From NCBI GenBank assembly GCA_928212115.1, contig CAKMRJ010005523.1, positions 249,642,668 through 249,706,667 on the forward strand: 64,000 bases of DNA, read 5' to 3'. Below the pieces are notes generated by a model that did not search any database, was not told the origin of the DNA, and saw nothing but the letters and a program-made list of their open reading frames with translations. Within the stretch, counting starts at the first letter, position 1, and every line of letters begins with the position of its first letter. The stretch comes from Lactuca virosa. Taxonomy: Eukaryota > Streptophyta > Magnoliopsida > Asterales > Asteraceae. Shown here piece by piece: positions 36,375-50,061 of this stretch. The translations under genes were made by a program, and so were the position numbers.

Positions 36375-37919
36375 AGTTGTTAGATTTTGACATCTACAAA
36401 ACGGGAGAAAAAATCAATTTAGTTGATAAGAATCCTTGATATAGCACCCAAATGAAATATCAAGGCTAGGATCCAACAAAATATTCTACAGCTCGGAAGA
36501 GGGATGCCGTAATCCAACTGCAGAATATTTGAAGGTAGGTAAATGACGATTTACCAATTTCCACCATGAAAAATGAAAATAAAAAATAGGTTTTAAATGA
36601 ATTGAAACTCCTAGATCTTTTGAGATTCATTGAACTTTTCAATGGCATGTTTAATCTCGATTATGCCCTTCAAGTTTGTGACTGGGATGCCGAGGATCAC
36701 AAACAAGGTGTGGATAAGCATGAAAATTAGCTTGGTACTCTCGAAGATGTCCATCACCTAATCAATGTGCCGGTTAACCACACACGCTCCATTGATCTAT
36801 GATAATCCACGAGCTACCCATTTCCATCCTTCATTGGTTCAATATTAGTGTATCGGTTAACCACACATGCTCCACTAACGACCAACAAGGTGCAATGTGC
36901 AATTTCATGGATTAGCACCAACTCCACATTATTCCTAAAGTAACTAAGATTTGAGAATTTGTAAAAGTGTTCAGTTACTTCGTATTTCATTATACTTATA
37001 ATGGATGGTTGTGTCCTATCCTACCCGTTCGGCTAACGACCATCCACTAGTCAAGAGTGCGGTGGGTAAGAGTGGATACCCATTCAATCGCCATTTTATA
37101 GGCAATTTCCTTAAACACCCCTTATAGACCAGCTTCGTGAATGAGGCCTACTAACGGTAAGACTGCCATTTTACTTATACATATATAATATTAAACTTTT
37201 AATTATATATAGTATAAGGATGCATTTTACACTTTTAAAATACTATGTGGTTCAATCTATTAATAAATTAGACTTTTAATTTGATTAACTTAAACCATAT
37301 AATTATGGATTTATTAATTATCTCTTTTAATTAAACACTTAATTAACTTAATAAAACCATAAGGGTGTAATTTGAACTTTTCAAAATACTAGGGTTTTAG
37401 AATTTAATATTTCAAAATTAATACATTTTGAATTAAATTTTAAATTCCAAAACTTGATGACAAGTTTTGAAACATTTCAAAAGATTAAGGTTTAACTATT
37501 TAAATTTCAAAAACTCAAACTATTAAGTTCAAATTTAAACTATAAAACTTAAGGGGTGTAATTAGAAACTTTTCTAAATAACTAGGTCAAATATTTGACT
37601 CATAATAATCCTATATTATCCATATTTAACCAAATCCACTAATTTTGATAAGGATAACCATACCAAACTTAAAAAAATCGAATTTAGGCAAGAAAAACGA
37701 GTTTTGGAAGTAATCCTTAACAAAATTTGGTAAGAAAATCGAAATTCCCGGCACCAGACCCTTGGACTCGTCGAGTCCACTATGGAACTCATCGAGTAGG
37801 ACCTACTCGTCGAGTCCATACATGGACCCGACGAGTCAGCCAGTCAGAAGGCAAAAAAATCGATTTTCTTGAACTTTGGCAATTCACTTTTGCATCTATT
37901 CACTAGAAAAACGACCTAG
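36375..37919 (-). other. Copia-2 leader
   Basis: 1.5 kb, non-coding. It keeps the Copia-1 leader features: GGGATGCCG phrases near 36490 and 36685, and two GGTTAACC-centred repeats at 36770-36789 and about 36853-36872. The end near the primer site carries four near-palindromes (37766-37836). Confidence 0.6.
37766..37836. repeat. Two pairs of ACTCGTCGAGT near-palindromes in the Copia-2 leader
   Basis: Cores start at 37766, 37787 (one variant base), 37805 and 37826 (variant). Spacing within each pair is exactly 21 bp. They lie 84-165 bp past the primer site in sense direction. Confidence 0.9.
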
Positions 37920-37931
37920 GCTCTGATACCA
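37920..37931 (-). promoter_or_regulatory. Copia-2 primer-binding site
   Basis: Minus-strand TGGTATCAGAGC next to the 5' LTR, complementary to initiator Met-tRNA. Confidence 0.92.
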
Positions 37932-37932
37932 C

Positions 37933-38747
37933 TGATGAGTTATGAGCATAACATCATTCCTATGGTGTTCATGCAACCCTAATTGCTTTGATCTAGGTTT
38001 TCTACTATGAACATAACAACATTGAATACCAAAGCAATGATCCTAAGAACTAGCATACAACAATCAAATTGACATATAAACTAGGGTTTAGATCTTACCT
38101 TTCTTGTTATGTAGTAATAACAAGTTCTCCTTGAATATCCTTGACCTTTGAAAGCTTAGTGCCTCAAATTTTGTACCTCTAATGGAGTCACAAACACCAC
38201 TAGCAACAAGAGGACTTAGGAGAGGGAGGAGGAGGCACCAAAAACGTCTAGGGTTCTCTTAGAAGTGTTAGCCACGTTTTTGGGAGCCTTATGGGGTCCT
38301 TATATAGTTGAGGCTTCTAGGGTTTTCAACTTGGAAACCCTAATCCAATTGCTTAGTCCTTAAGCAGCCCAAAGATCCTTCCAGAAGGCCCTTTGGACGA
38401 TTTCTATATGGACTCCCATATAAAATTCGTCCATTGCTTCCTTATGGATCATAAGCCCAACTTTGTAACTATCTTATAATTACAGTATCAGTCCCCTTTA
38501 TTTAATTAATCTCTTTTGAACACACAAAATTAATTATAAATTAATTCTTGACAAATATTAATTAAACAATATGATTTCTCTTTTAATATATTATTCTTAT
38601 AATATATTAATAAATCATAATTAATCATCTTTCTCCTCAATTAATCCTATCAGTTGCTATGGTGAAGGCAACCCAAAAGGACCATGCTCATAACCGGGTC
38701 AAGTACATACCAAAATAGTTATGGGGGCTTAGACACCTAATCCAACA
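37933..38747 (-). repeat. Copia-2 5' LTR
   Basis: 815 bp with intact TG...CA ends; repeat of 25745-26556. The TATA box CTATATAAGG is on the minus strand near 38300. Confidence 0.92.
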
Positions 38748-39898
38748 AAAACACATTGTCTTAAAACATAAAACCATCCTTTTCCACAGTCATGGAAACA
38801 TGAAGTAAAAAGAAATGGTATTAATCCAAAATAGAAGTCACATGCTTAATTAAGTTCATAAACTATAAAGTAAATGATACCCTGCATTGGGATCCTAGAG
38901 TCTTATACCGATTTTACCCCTAAATCGATCATGTTGTAATCATGATTATTGTTTGATGGTAGGATCGTCAAGATAGGTCATTTTGACAACAATGATATAA
39001 ACCATCAATAATAGTTTTGAGATCTAAATGTTTTAGTCAAATTATATTTTCTATTGGCCAATTATCTCAGACTCACAATTTGTGGGAATTTATTCAACCA
39101 AAATTAGACAAAACATTATAGTTGATATAATGCAAGAGTACAAATGTATAATTATCAAATCATTAGTTTTTACCAAACACACAATTATAAAAATAATAAA
39201 AAGCACGATAATTGCTTCATCAGTTTTGTTGATAAACGTTACTGGTAATTTCAGTTTCATATCAACAACTTTTTTCTTCTTGGTAGGAGATTTAAGGACA
39301 ATGTTGAGTTAACTCCGTGCTACTTCGGTTCATTTTATGATAGAATCATAGAATGGTGAGCAAACAATGGAGAACCACCCAAACAGATTCAAACATGAGC
39401 GCAGTGCAAGGAATTGTATTGGAATTATGACCTTAGAAAATCAATAGAAGGAATGTTATATCCGAATTTGTTGTAGAACCAAGTACCCATAATTGGAAAT
39501 TACAAATGTACAAGTCTCTTCCACATTCATTTCTTAAACTCCGTATTCTGTAACAAAAACCATCTCCACCAGGACACTGCCCTCATTCTATGAGCCCCCC
39601 TCCCCTACCCCGCTGAACTCTCTTGGCTTTTATCCCTTTATCTAAAGGTATATATGTATATAAAATTCCCTCTAGAATATTATACCAACTTTTTCTAAGT
39701 AATTATATTAATATAAAAAGTTGGTGAGAGGGCAACCACATCCACGAACCCATCGTGTATATGTTTGTTTGTTAATAAAAGAGGAAACTGTAGGTGCATA
39801 CATAACTATTTACGTGATTCCCATTATTACAAAACAGTATCATTTTGTTGTTTTTTAAACACAACGTGAGATTCATGTTTCTGCTACATGCATGATGC
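38748..39898. other. Host intergenic DNA upstream of the phosphatase gene
   Basis: No transposon ends or protein frames recognised. AT-rich, with a pyrimidine-rich patch near 39590-39640 and a TATA-like GTATATAAAATTCC near 39655-39668. It is probably the distal promoter or 5' flank of the downstream gene. Confidence 0.4.
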
Positions 39899-40073
39899 GG
39901 GCGGAGCTTCAACATATTATTTGGGGGCCGAAAATATAATAAGTATAAAAATCGGAGAATGGGGGCCACAGTCAAAAATTTATATTTTTTTGTCTAATAT
40001 GTATTAAATGAAAGTACAGGGCTATTTGTAACAAAAAAAAATGAGGGGGCCAGGCCCTAATAAAGCTCCGCCC
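39899..40073. mobile_element. MITE directly upstream of the phosphatase gene
   Basis: 175 bp with inverted ends GGGCGGAGCTT...AAGCTCCGCCC. An 11-bp direct repeat ATGCATGATGC flanks it (39888-39898 and 40074-40084). The 9-11 bp duplication length fits a Mutator-like MITE better than hAT. The interior is G-rich near the ends (GGGGGCC blocks). Its right end is 67 bp from the ATG, so it lies in the proximal promoter or 5'UTR. Confidence 0.75.
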
Positions 40074-40140
40074 ATGCATGATGCATGTGTAACATCTTAA
40101 TGACAGAAGTTTATGTTGGATATAGGTTAAAGTCGTAATT

Positions 40141-43395
<3,255 letters not shown>

Positions 43396-44876
43396 AAAGG
43401 GAGAAGAGACATTGAGCTACATTTTATGGAGATTGTCGTATATACACAAAAAATAGCTTAGTTTGCATCTGCACATGGAATATAGACGGGTGATAGTGTT
43501 TTAGAGATATATCATGCGAAATATTGCTTGCTTGAGCTTCTGAACTTAGTGTTGGGATATTGTTTGATGTATTACTAGAATAACCCGTTTCCCTGAATAT
43601 ATTTTGGGATTTTCCAAAAACAAAATTAATAATGTTTAAGGAAGATTTCATCTTATAGACACACATGATCATCATATGAATGTGTATTTGGGATAACTTG
43701 TCCGTAAGCATTATTTTAAACATGCTCAAGTACCATCTACCTTATGCACAATACCATCTACCTTATGCATAATACCCTTTACAAATGTCTTTCACAAGTC
43801 TTTATAATGAAAAAATTGAGTCAAACTAACCTATAACATACATGAAATTGTATAATAACACTCAATTCCGTGATTACGTCTTGTGATAAAAAAAGATGGA
43901 CATTTCCAAATTAATAATTGTAATTATTTACGTCATCCACAATAAAGTGAACTCATTAGATTTTAATTGGTTGTTACACTATCATTCTACACTCTATACA
44001 ACTCTTTCAAATTTTTTCTATAATACATTGGATTCTATAAAATTCAATGAAACATATTTATAAAATCTAATATATGAGATATTCAATAGTTAAAAGGTTC
44101 CCTTTTCCCATTGAAAAGTTCAATAGTCATAGAATGCCAACATGATAGCTCATGATGGTAGAGTTTGATACATCGAATTTCAATTAGGCATGTTATATCA
44201 TTCAACTCTATTATTGAAACATGCATTGTGGATACTTTAAATTGGCATACTTAGATGAAAATTTTCAATCATATATCTACTTATTTTAAATGATTTCAAA
44301 TTGTCCTAACTATTTCGATTTATAGTCCAACTCAACCTATACAATCATTTTATTATTACATATAAGTCAAATTAATATAAACTTTAGCTTTTTCTTTACA
44401 TTGCACATATATAAAGGATAATTATGTATCTTTATTACTTACTATACATATGAAAAACACCACAAATTCGAATGTGATTTTTATTAGTTTAATTAGTTAA
44501 CATGATATCAAGAGCCTAAAATATAAACAAACCCTAGAATATTTTTTTTCTCGGCATCTGAATAGTCTCGGTCAGCCCTGCCACAAGCCACAACTACCTC
44601 TCGACGATCACTTCTATATTTATATATCGGCGGCCACTACAGCTCCCCCACCCATATGTGATTATGTCGCCTCTTGATCGTTGATCTATCTCATATCCGT
44701 TTCTTTTCTAGTTATCTACAAGTATTGATGCCCTATCATCCCTTTTCTTCCCTTTAACAACAATCTACCAGTGTCGTCGTCGCCCTACATCACCTTCTTC
44801 TTTTTCATTTATTTTTTTCTAGAAACCACAATTGAGCCTTCTTGCTACTGTATACCTCTGATGTCAGTTGCATCTC
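43396..44876. other. 3' flank of the phosphatase gene with an orphan Copia primer-like site
   Basis: No coding sequence. At 44503-44516 TGATATCAAGAGCC follows a CA and resembles a Copia primer-binding site with its LTR ending at 44502. The LTR might start near 43973 (TGTTACACTATC), but no second copy exists in the window. The CT-rich stretch at 44540-44870 could be the leader of that relic. Confidence 0.35.
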
Positions 44877-45717
44877 TGTTGGATTAGGTGTCTAAGCCCA
44901 TAACTATAATTGGTATATACTTGAATCGATAGTAGCACAATCCTTTTGGGTTGCCCTCAAAGCTAGCAATTGGACATAATTATATTGGAGAGAGAGATAA
45001 TTTATTATTTGATTAATAAATTAGAAAATATAAATTGTTAATATATTATGAGAATAATATATTAATTAGAAATTATAATATTTAATTAATAGTTAGTCAG
45101 AAATTAATTGGAATTAATTGAATTAATTAAAAGTGCAGGGGCTATTTGATAATTTATTGATAGTTGAGGAAAGAGGCTCTAGAAACTCCTTGAATGGGTT
45201 GGACAAAAACTTTTAGGAAGGGACTAGAATTTTCTTCCAATGATTCCTAGATGGGAGGCTCATAAGTTGCTTGGTCACCAAGCAAAGGGATTAGGGTTTC
45301 CACCCTTAAACCCTAGCTTTGACCATAAGCTACCTCACTTATATAAAGGGAATTAAACCCTCAGAATTTCGTGTCCAACTCCTTGGGAAGATTTCTGGCC
45401 GAAATTCTCTTCTCCTCTCTCCATAATCCTAAGTTGCTTGCCTTGGGTGTGAACCATTAGAGGCGCGAAACTTGTGGCGCTTGCTACCACAGGTTTGAAA
45501 GAAAAAATCAAGGTTGTTTACAATAACAATCTTAAAGGTTGGTTTTCTTGTCTTATGAATTAGTTTGTTCATATAAAATTTTTGTATTTATCCATTAATA
45601 GTATGTTGATATATGTAAAAGACATAGATCCAATTAGGTAGCATGTGTCCTAATCAGTAGAATTGTTTGATTGTTTTCCGCTTAAGGCATTGTAGTCGTA
45701 ACCCCAAAAACCCAACA
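44877..45717 (+). repeat. Copia-3 5' LTR
   Basis: 841 bp starting TGTTGGATTAGGTGTCTAAG and ending CCCAACA. The start is almost the same as the Copia-2 LTR start in sense direction. A TATA box CTTATATAAAGG is at 45338-45349. A Met-tRNA-like primer site follows. The 3' LTR is not in the window. Confidence 0.8.
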
Positions 45718-46250
45718 GTAGTATCAGTGCCTAGGGTTCTCTTTCATATATTTTCACATTGGTGAATCGATTTTAGAAATCAAAGAAACATGTTTTTGCA
45801 ATTGTCGCAGCTCACGTCGTGAGCATGCTTGCTCATGTCGTGAGCACAGGCCTGATCCGGGATTTTGTGTTTTTTCTGCCTAATCTGCTTTTATTTGATG
45901 ATTTCTTGCTATAATTATCCCCCAAATCCAATTTTGGTGTATCTTTGATGATAATATAAAATCCTAGAAGTTAGGAGATAATTATTTGACTTGATTAATT
46001 GTTTTGTGATTAATATGATTGATTTTTTAACTGTATAAATAATAAATCTAGATATTAATTGAACTTAATAACTAATGTCAAATAATATTTGGTATTTTTT
46101 GAAAAGTTTAAAAATATATCCTTATGGATCTTATTATTAGTTTAGTTAAATGATTAATTAAAAGATAATTAATAAATCCATAAAAAAGTTTAAATTTAAT
46201 TAAATTAAAAGTTTAATTTATTAAAAGATTAAACCCTTGCAATTTTAAAA
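45718..46250 (+). other. Copia-3 primer site and leader, cut by Gypsy-2
   Basis: The primer site GTAGTATCAGTGCC has mismatches to TGGTATCAGAGC. The leader holds a pair of CTCACGTCGTGAG motifs and then AT-rich sequence until Gypsy-2 begins. No gag is present. Confidence 0.65.
45811..45844. repeat. Pair of CTCACGTCGTGAG near-palindromes in the Copia-3 leader
   Basis: The exact motif at 45811-45823 and a one-mismatch copy at 45832-45844, 21 bp apart, about 95 bp past the primer site. The same 13-mer occurs in pairs in the solo LTR at 13981-14217, an unrelated element. Confidence 0.9.
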
Positions 46251-48396
46251 TGTTTTATGAGAGAACCCCTCTCTAAAATTACATCATATTACTCCAAAAC
46301 ATGCTACATGCATATTTATAAACAATATTTTACATTGATAGTTTAATTACAAAAGACTGGATACAAACCGACTAAGTTTTAGTATATTACATAACAACCC
46401 AGGAAATTATAATTTTATACATACACGATCACTAAAAACAAAAGTAATATTATTAACTATTCTAAATCTTCCAACAGTATGTGTCTATATTGGATCCTTA
46501 TTACCTGCAATAGTTAAACACTGAGAGGGATAAGCGGTGACGCTTTGTGAGTTCAAAAATAGATACAATATAACGTTATACCATATATATACCAATATGA
46601 CAGAAGCAAAGAGGAACAAAGAACAACAAAGGCAGATGAGTATCATATGTCATGCTTTCCATATTAACAAATAATATGATTTAAAGATTTACAATCAATG
46701 AGATACAACAATTTCAACTTGATATACATCAATAAGACTTTAGCCCAAGTGGCACAGAAAATAAACTATTTATGAATAAACATTTTGCTAGAATTTATAG
46801 GCTTTCAGCCCTATCCAGCATTCTGCCAGTGCCAAAGTGATGCTTACTCATACACTTCATGGTCAAAGGCTACATACCAGTACCCAAGTGATGCTTAGTC
46901 ATTCACTTCAAGTCAAAGGTATAGCACATTTTCATAAAAACACAGGAAAACATATTGAACATATAACACATAACATACAGTTGTTCCTATAATTTGAACT
47001 CACCGTGAAATAACCGGAGGTTAAAATAGTAATTTGGGCAGCACTTCGTTCCTATAAATAATTTTCTTCGATGAAAACCGGGAGCTTTATTAAAAACCGG
47101 GAGTTTTTATTGAAAACCGGGCCTTGCGAGGGTTGAGCTTCAAACCGAAAAGATAAATTTCTCGGAGTCTTCGGGCACTTCGGGACGTTTTTCAGATGTT
47201 AGATATGATCCCGGGGCTTCAGGGGGTTAAAAAGGGGCTTAAAATAAAGTTTAGTGTGAAAAAGTATGGAAAATACCAACCAAAACCGGGAGGGTTCGTA
47301 CCTCCCTTATATAGTGTGCGAGGGCTCGGACCGAAGAGAGAAGAGAGAAACGAGGCAGATGCGAGGCGAGGGGGAGGGGTACGTGGCTCGCATGCGAGGG
47401 GCCAGGTGGCTCGCTTTGGACGCCTCCACCATGAAGACACACATCGGTCTCGGAATGGGCCGCACATCGGATGAGTCAGCAGCTTCGGACACAGGGCAGC
47501 ATGCGAAGATCCGGATGACGTGGCTGATTCTAGGCCTTGCATGCATGCGAAAAATCTTGGATTTTGTGCCCTAACCTTAAAAAATTCATATCTTTTGCAT
47601 ACAAGCTCTGTTTTTGACGTTCTTTATATGCATGCATAGGCGAGATTATACTCTACAACTTTCGTTTAGACTCCATCAGTTAATTTTGATTTATTTTTAA
47701 TATTTTTATTTTTAACAGACCGGGATAGGAAAATCCGTTAAAAATTCATAACTTCTTCATCTGATGTCCGTTTTCGTCTGTCTTTTTACCGTTGTACTAC
47801 TATTGACGAGACCTTCGATTCTCGTTTAGGTTGTGTTGGCTAAAAATCACTCGATCTTTATTTCGAGTTTTTAGCTGTATACTGCTATACTGAAACTTAG
47901 AAAAATCATAGTTTCATCATACGAAGTCAGATTTGGACGTTCTTTTTATGAAAATTCTCGGTTTAACGAATACTACGACTTTAATTTAGATCACTAAAGC
48001 TAAAAAGTAGTTATTGAAAACTCACTTTTTACGCTAAATAGTGTTTTGCCGGTTTTGTCGCGGATCTTCGATTGATTATAACTTCTTCGTTATAACTCGG
48101 ATTTCGATGAGGTTTTCGCCTAAATGTTTCTAACGAAATTATCTACAACTTTCAATAACATTACTTGTATTTATTTCCAACTTTATATTTTCGTTAATTT
48201 CAATATTGACTTTTGATTGGAATCTCATAAGACTTCCAATACATTTCTGGTGATTCTAAACATAGTTTTACTTTAATTCTCGTAAAAACTATCTTGTTAG
48301 AACTCAACGCTCAAAAACATATAATATTATTCATTTTAAGCTAAGAAGCTTTACAAAACACGATAATCGAACAAGGTTATTAACGTGTATGTTACA
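46251..48396 (-). repeat. Gypsy-2 3' LTR
   Basis: Ends GTTACA and is followed on the minus strand by the purine tract (AGGAGGAGGTATT). A clear TATA box, CACTATATAAGGGAGG on the minus strand, is at about 47300-47315. It carries a 542-bp segment (46490-47031) that the right LTR lacks. Confidence 0.85.
47387..47421. repeat. Palindrome CTCGCATGCGAG and its half-copy in the Gypsy-2 LTR
   Basis: A perfect 12-bp palindrome at 47387-47398 and the related CTCGCTTTGG starting 23 bp later, 70-110 bp upstream of the TATA box in sense direction. GCATGCGA-type pieces recur up to 47550. Confidence 0.75.
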
Positions 48397-48440
48397 AATA
48401 CCTCCTCCTTTTGAGGATTTCGTCCTCGAAATCAAAAGGA

Positions 48441-48719
48441 TTAAAACAAATGGGGATATTTCGTTCTTATCTCATTCTTATTTTCCCAAGTATAATTTGG
48501 GTCTCGATGATGTTTCCAATTAACAAGCATCAACTCCACTTTTTTATTACGTAGATTAGTCGTTCTTTCGTTTATGATCTCTTCAGGCTCTTCTACATAT
48601 GTTAACTTATTATCCAGTTTCACCTTGGATAACGGAATCGTTTCATCATATATGCTCAAACATTTACACAAATAACTTACATGAAACACATCATGAATAT
48701 CTGCCAAATCTTCGGGCAA
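48441..48719 (-). pseudogene. Gypsy-2 integrase C-terminal region
   Basis: 92 residues with VFHVSYLCKCL near the start and then the Gypsy integrase tail: YVEEPEEIINERTTNLRNKK and VNWKHHRDPNYTWE. In this family the tail helps target integration and ends pol. The stop after YPHLF is the usual terminus. A TAA codon directly upstream (48720-48722) separates it from the preceding piece. Confidence 0.85.
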
Positions 48720-48821
48720 TTACAAGCGATATGCTTGTTTACCAATTCTCTGGATGATTTTGAAAGGACCAACAATTCTAGGACTTAGTTTTCCTTTCTT
48801 CCCAAATCGTATAATGCCTTT

Positions 48822-49435
48822 CTATGAGGATACCTTCAGCATTACAAAATCAACCACTTGGAATTCTATGGGTCGTCTCCTCTTTTGTTCATAGGACTTT
48901 TGTCGATCCTGGGCCGCTTTCATTCTTTCTCGTACAATTTGAATCTTGTCAGTGGTGTCTTGAATCATTTCGGGGCCTCCAAGGATTTTCTGTCCTACAT
49001 CACGCCAACATAATGGAGTACGGCATCTACGTCCATATAGTTCTTCATATGGTGGCATTTTGATTGAAGCGTGATAACTGTTATTATACGGAAATTCGAC
49101 AAGAGGTAAGTACTTATCCCAGTTTCCACCGAACTCCAAGACACATGCACGAAGCATATCTTCCACTGTTTGGATTGTTCTCTCCGTCTAACCATCTGTC
49201 TGGGGATGATAAGTTGTGCTAAGAGTAACACGAGATCCCAATTCACATTGCATACTTGCCCAAGAATGAGAAGTGAATCTAGTATCACGATCGGAAGTAA
49301 TTCTTTAACGGCACACCATGTTTCGCAATAGTTTCATCCAAGTATACTTGTGCGTATTTCTCTATTGGATCTGTTTCACGTATGGCAAGAAAATGTGTAC
49401 TCTTAGTCAGCCGGTCAACAATTATTCAAACTCTA
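48822..49435 (-). pseudogene. Gypsy-2 integrase core, broken
   Basis: In sense order, about 49300-49430 reads VDRLTKSTHFLAI and YLDETIAKHGVP, the start of the core. A stop (TAG at about 49189-49191) lies in the QTDG/TER block beside the catalytic Glu. 48822-49166 has ACVLEFGGNWDKYLPLVEF, NNSYHASIKMPPYE and YGRRCRTPLCW, all standard Gypsy integrase blocks. Frameshifts lie between the pieces, and the HHCC finger is missing. Inactive. Confidence 0.85.
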
Positions 49436-49524
49436 TTATTCTATATAGTAGTTTTTGACAATTTGAGCAGCACTAGACATAAATTCGGTTCAGAATTCTA
49501 TTTGCCTATCCGGGGTAGTCTAGG

Positions 49525-49761
49525 CTAATCATCGGGAAAAGCGTCAGGAATTTCATTAACAACGGGAACATCATTTACAGTTTTCTTCCCCTCTTTTGAG
49601 ATATCAACTGTATAGGCTAGATAAGTAGAATACTCCTTCGATATAAGTTTACGCGTTTCTAGGAAAGAAATTATTTTTAAGATTTTAAGTCTTTGTTCAC
49701 CGTATACATAAATAGGATTATCTCCTTCAATAGGAGTGTGTATTATCTTTTCGTAATACAA
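49525..49761 (-). pseudogene. Gypsy-2 protease-RT linker
   Basis: 78 residues. RLKILKIISFLETRKLISKE and VNEIPDAFPDD are the conserved blocks between protease and RT in plant Gypsy elements. After the stop, traces of the first RT residues (PDRQIEF, then AAQIVK) can be read to about 49440, where the sequence jumps into integrase. Confidence 0.8.
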
Positions 49762-49785
49762 GAGTTCTACGTGGTTCTTTAATAA

Positions 49786-50061
49786 TCAATCCATGCCGAG
49801 AATAATATCAAAGTTGGGCAAGGAGATAGAAATCAGGTTAGCAAGAAAACTATAACCTTCAATTTCTATGACACAATCTCTATAGACTTTATCAGCAAGT
49901 AATGATACACTTCCCATGGTATCTAAATGAAATGATTGGGCGAATGTATAATAAGCAATTTGAAAAGAATGCACAATTTCATGAGACACAAAAGAATCTG
50001 AGGCATCAGAATCAATTAAGATGTGAACAGGTCTAGAATTGACGAGAAATGAACTAGTCAT
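49786..50061 (-). pseudogene. Gypsy-2 aspartic protease
   Basis: 91 residues starting with VNSRPVHILIDSDASDSFVS and ending ISLPNFDIILGMD. The family active-site triad Asp-Ser-Gly is Asp-Ser-Asp here, so the Gly of the flap-facing loop is replaced and activity is doubtful. ILGMD is the conserved second motif. Confidence 0.85.

Larger units (their letters stand above)
25745..38747 (-). mobile_element. Copia-2, decayed Copia element carrying a CACTA insertion
   Basis: LTRs of about 812 and 815 bp frame a 11.4-kb interior that includes the 5.4-kb CACTA element. The primer site and gag position put it on the minus strand. Flanks AAAAT and AAAAC form an imperfect duplication. Leader, tail and LTR starts are related to those of Copia-1, but the coding region is in ruins: only gag and RNase H pieces can be recognised. 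Confidence 0.88.

Noticed and set aside
47196..47574. Several overlapping 60-107-residue frames on both strands
   Set aside because: They lie in the GC-rich U3 of the Gypsy-2 LTR, with no homology that I recognise. GC-rich DNA has few stops by chance.
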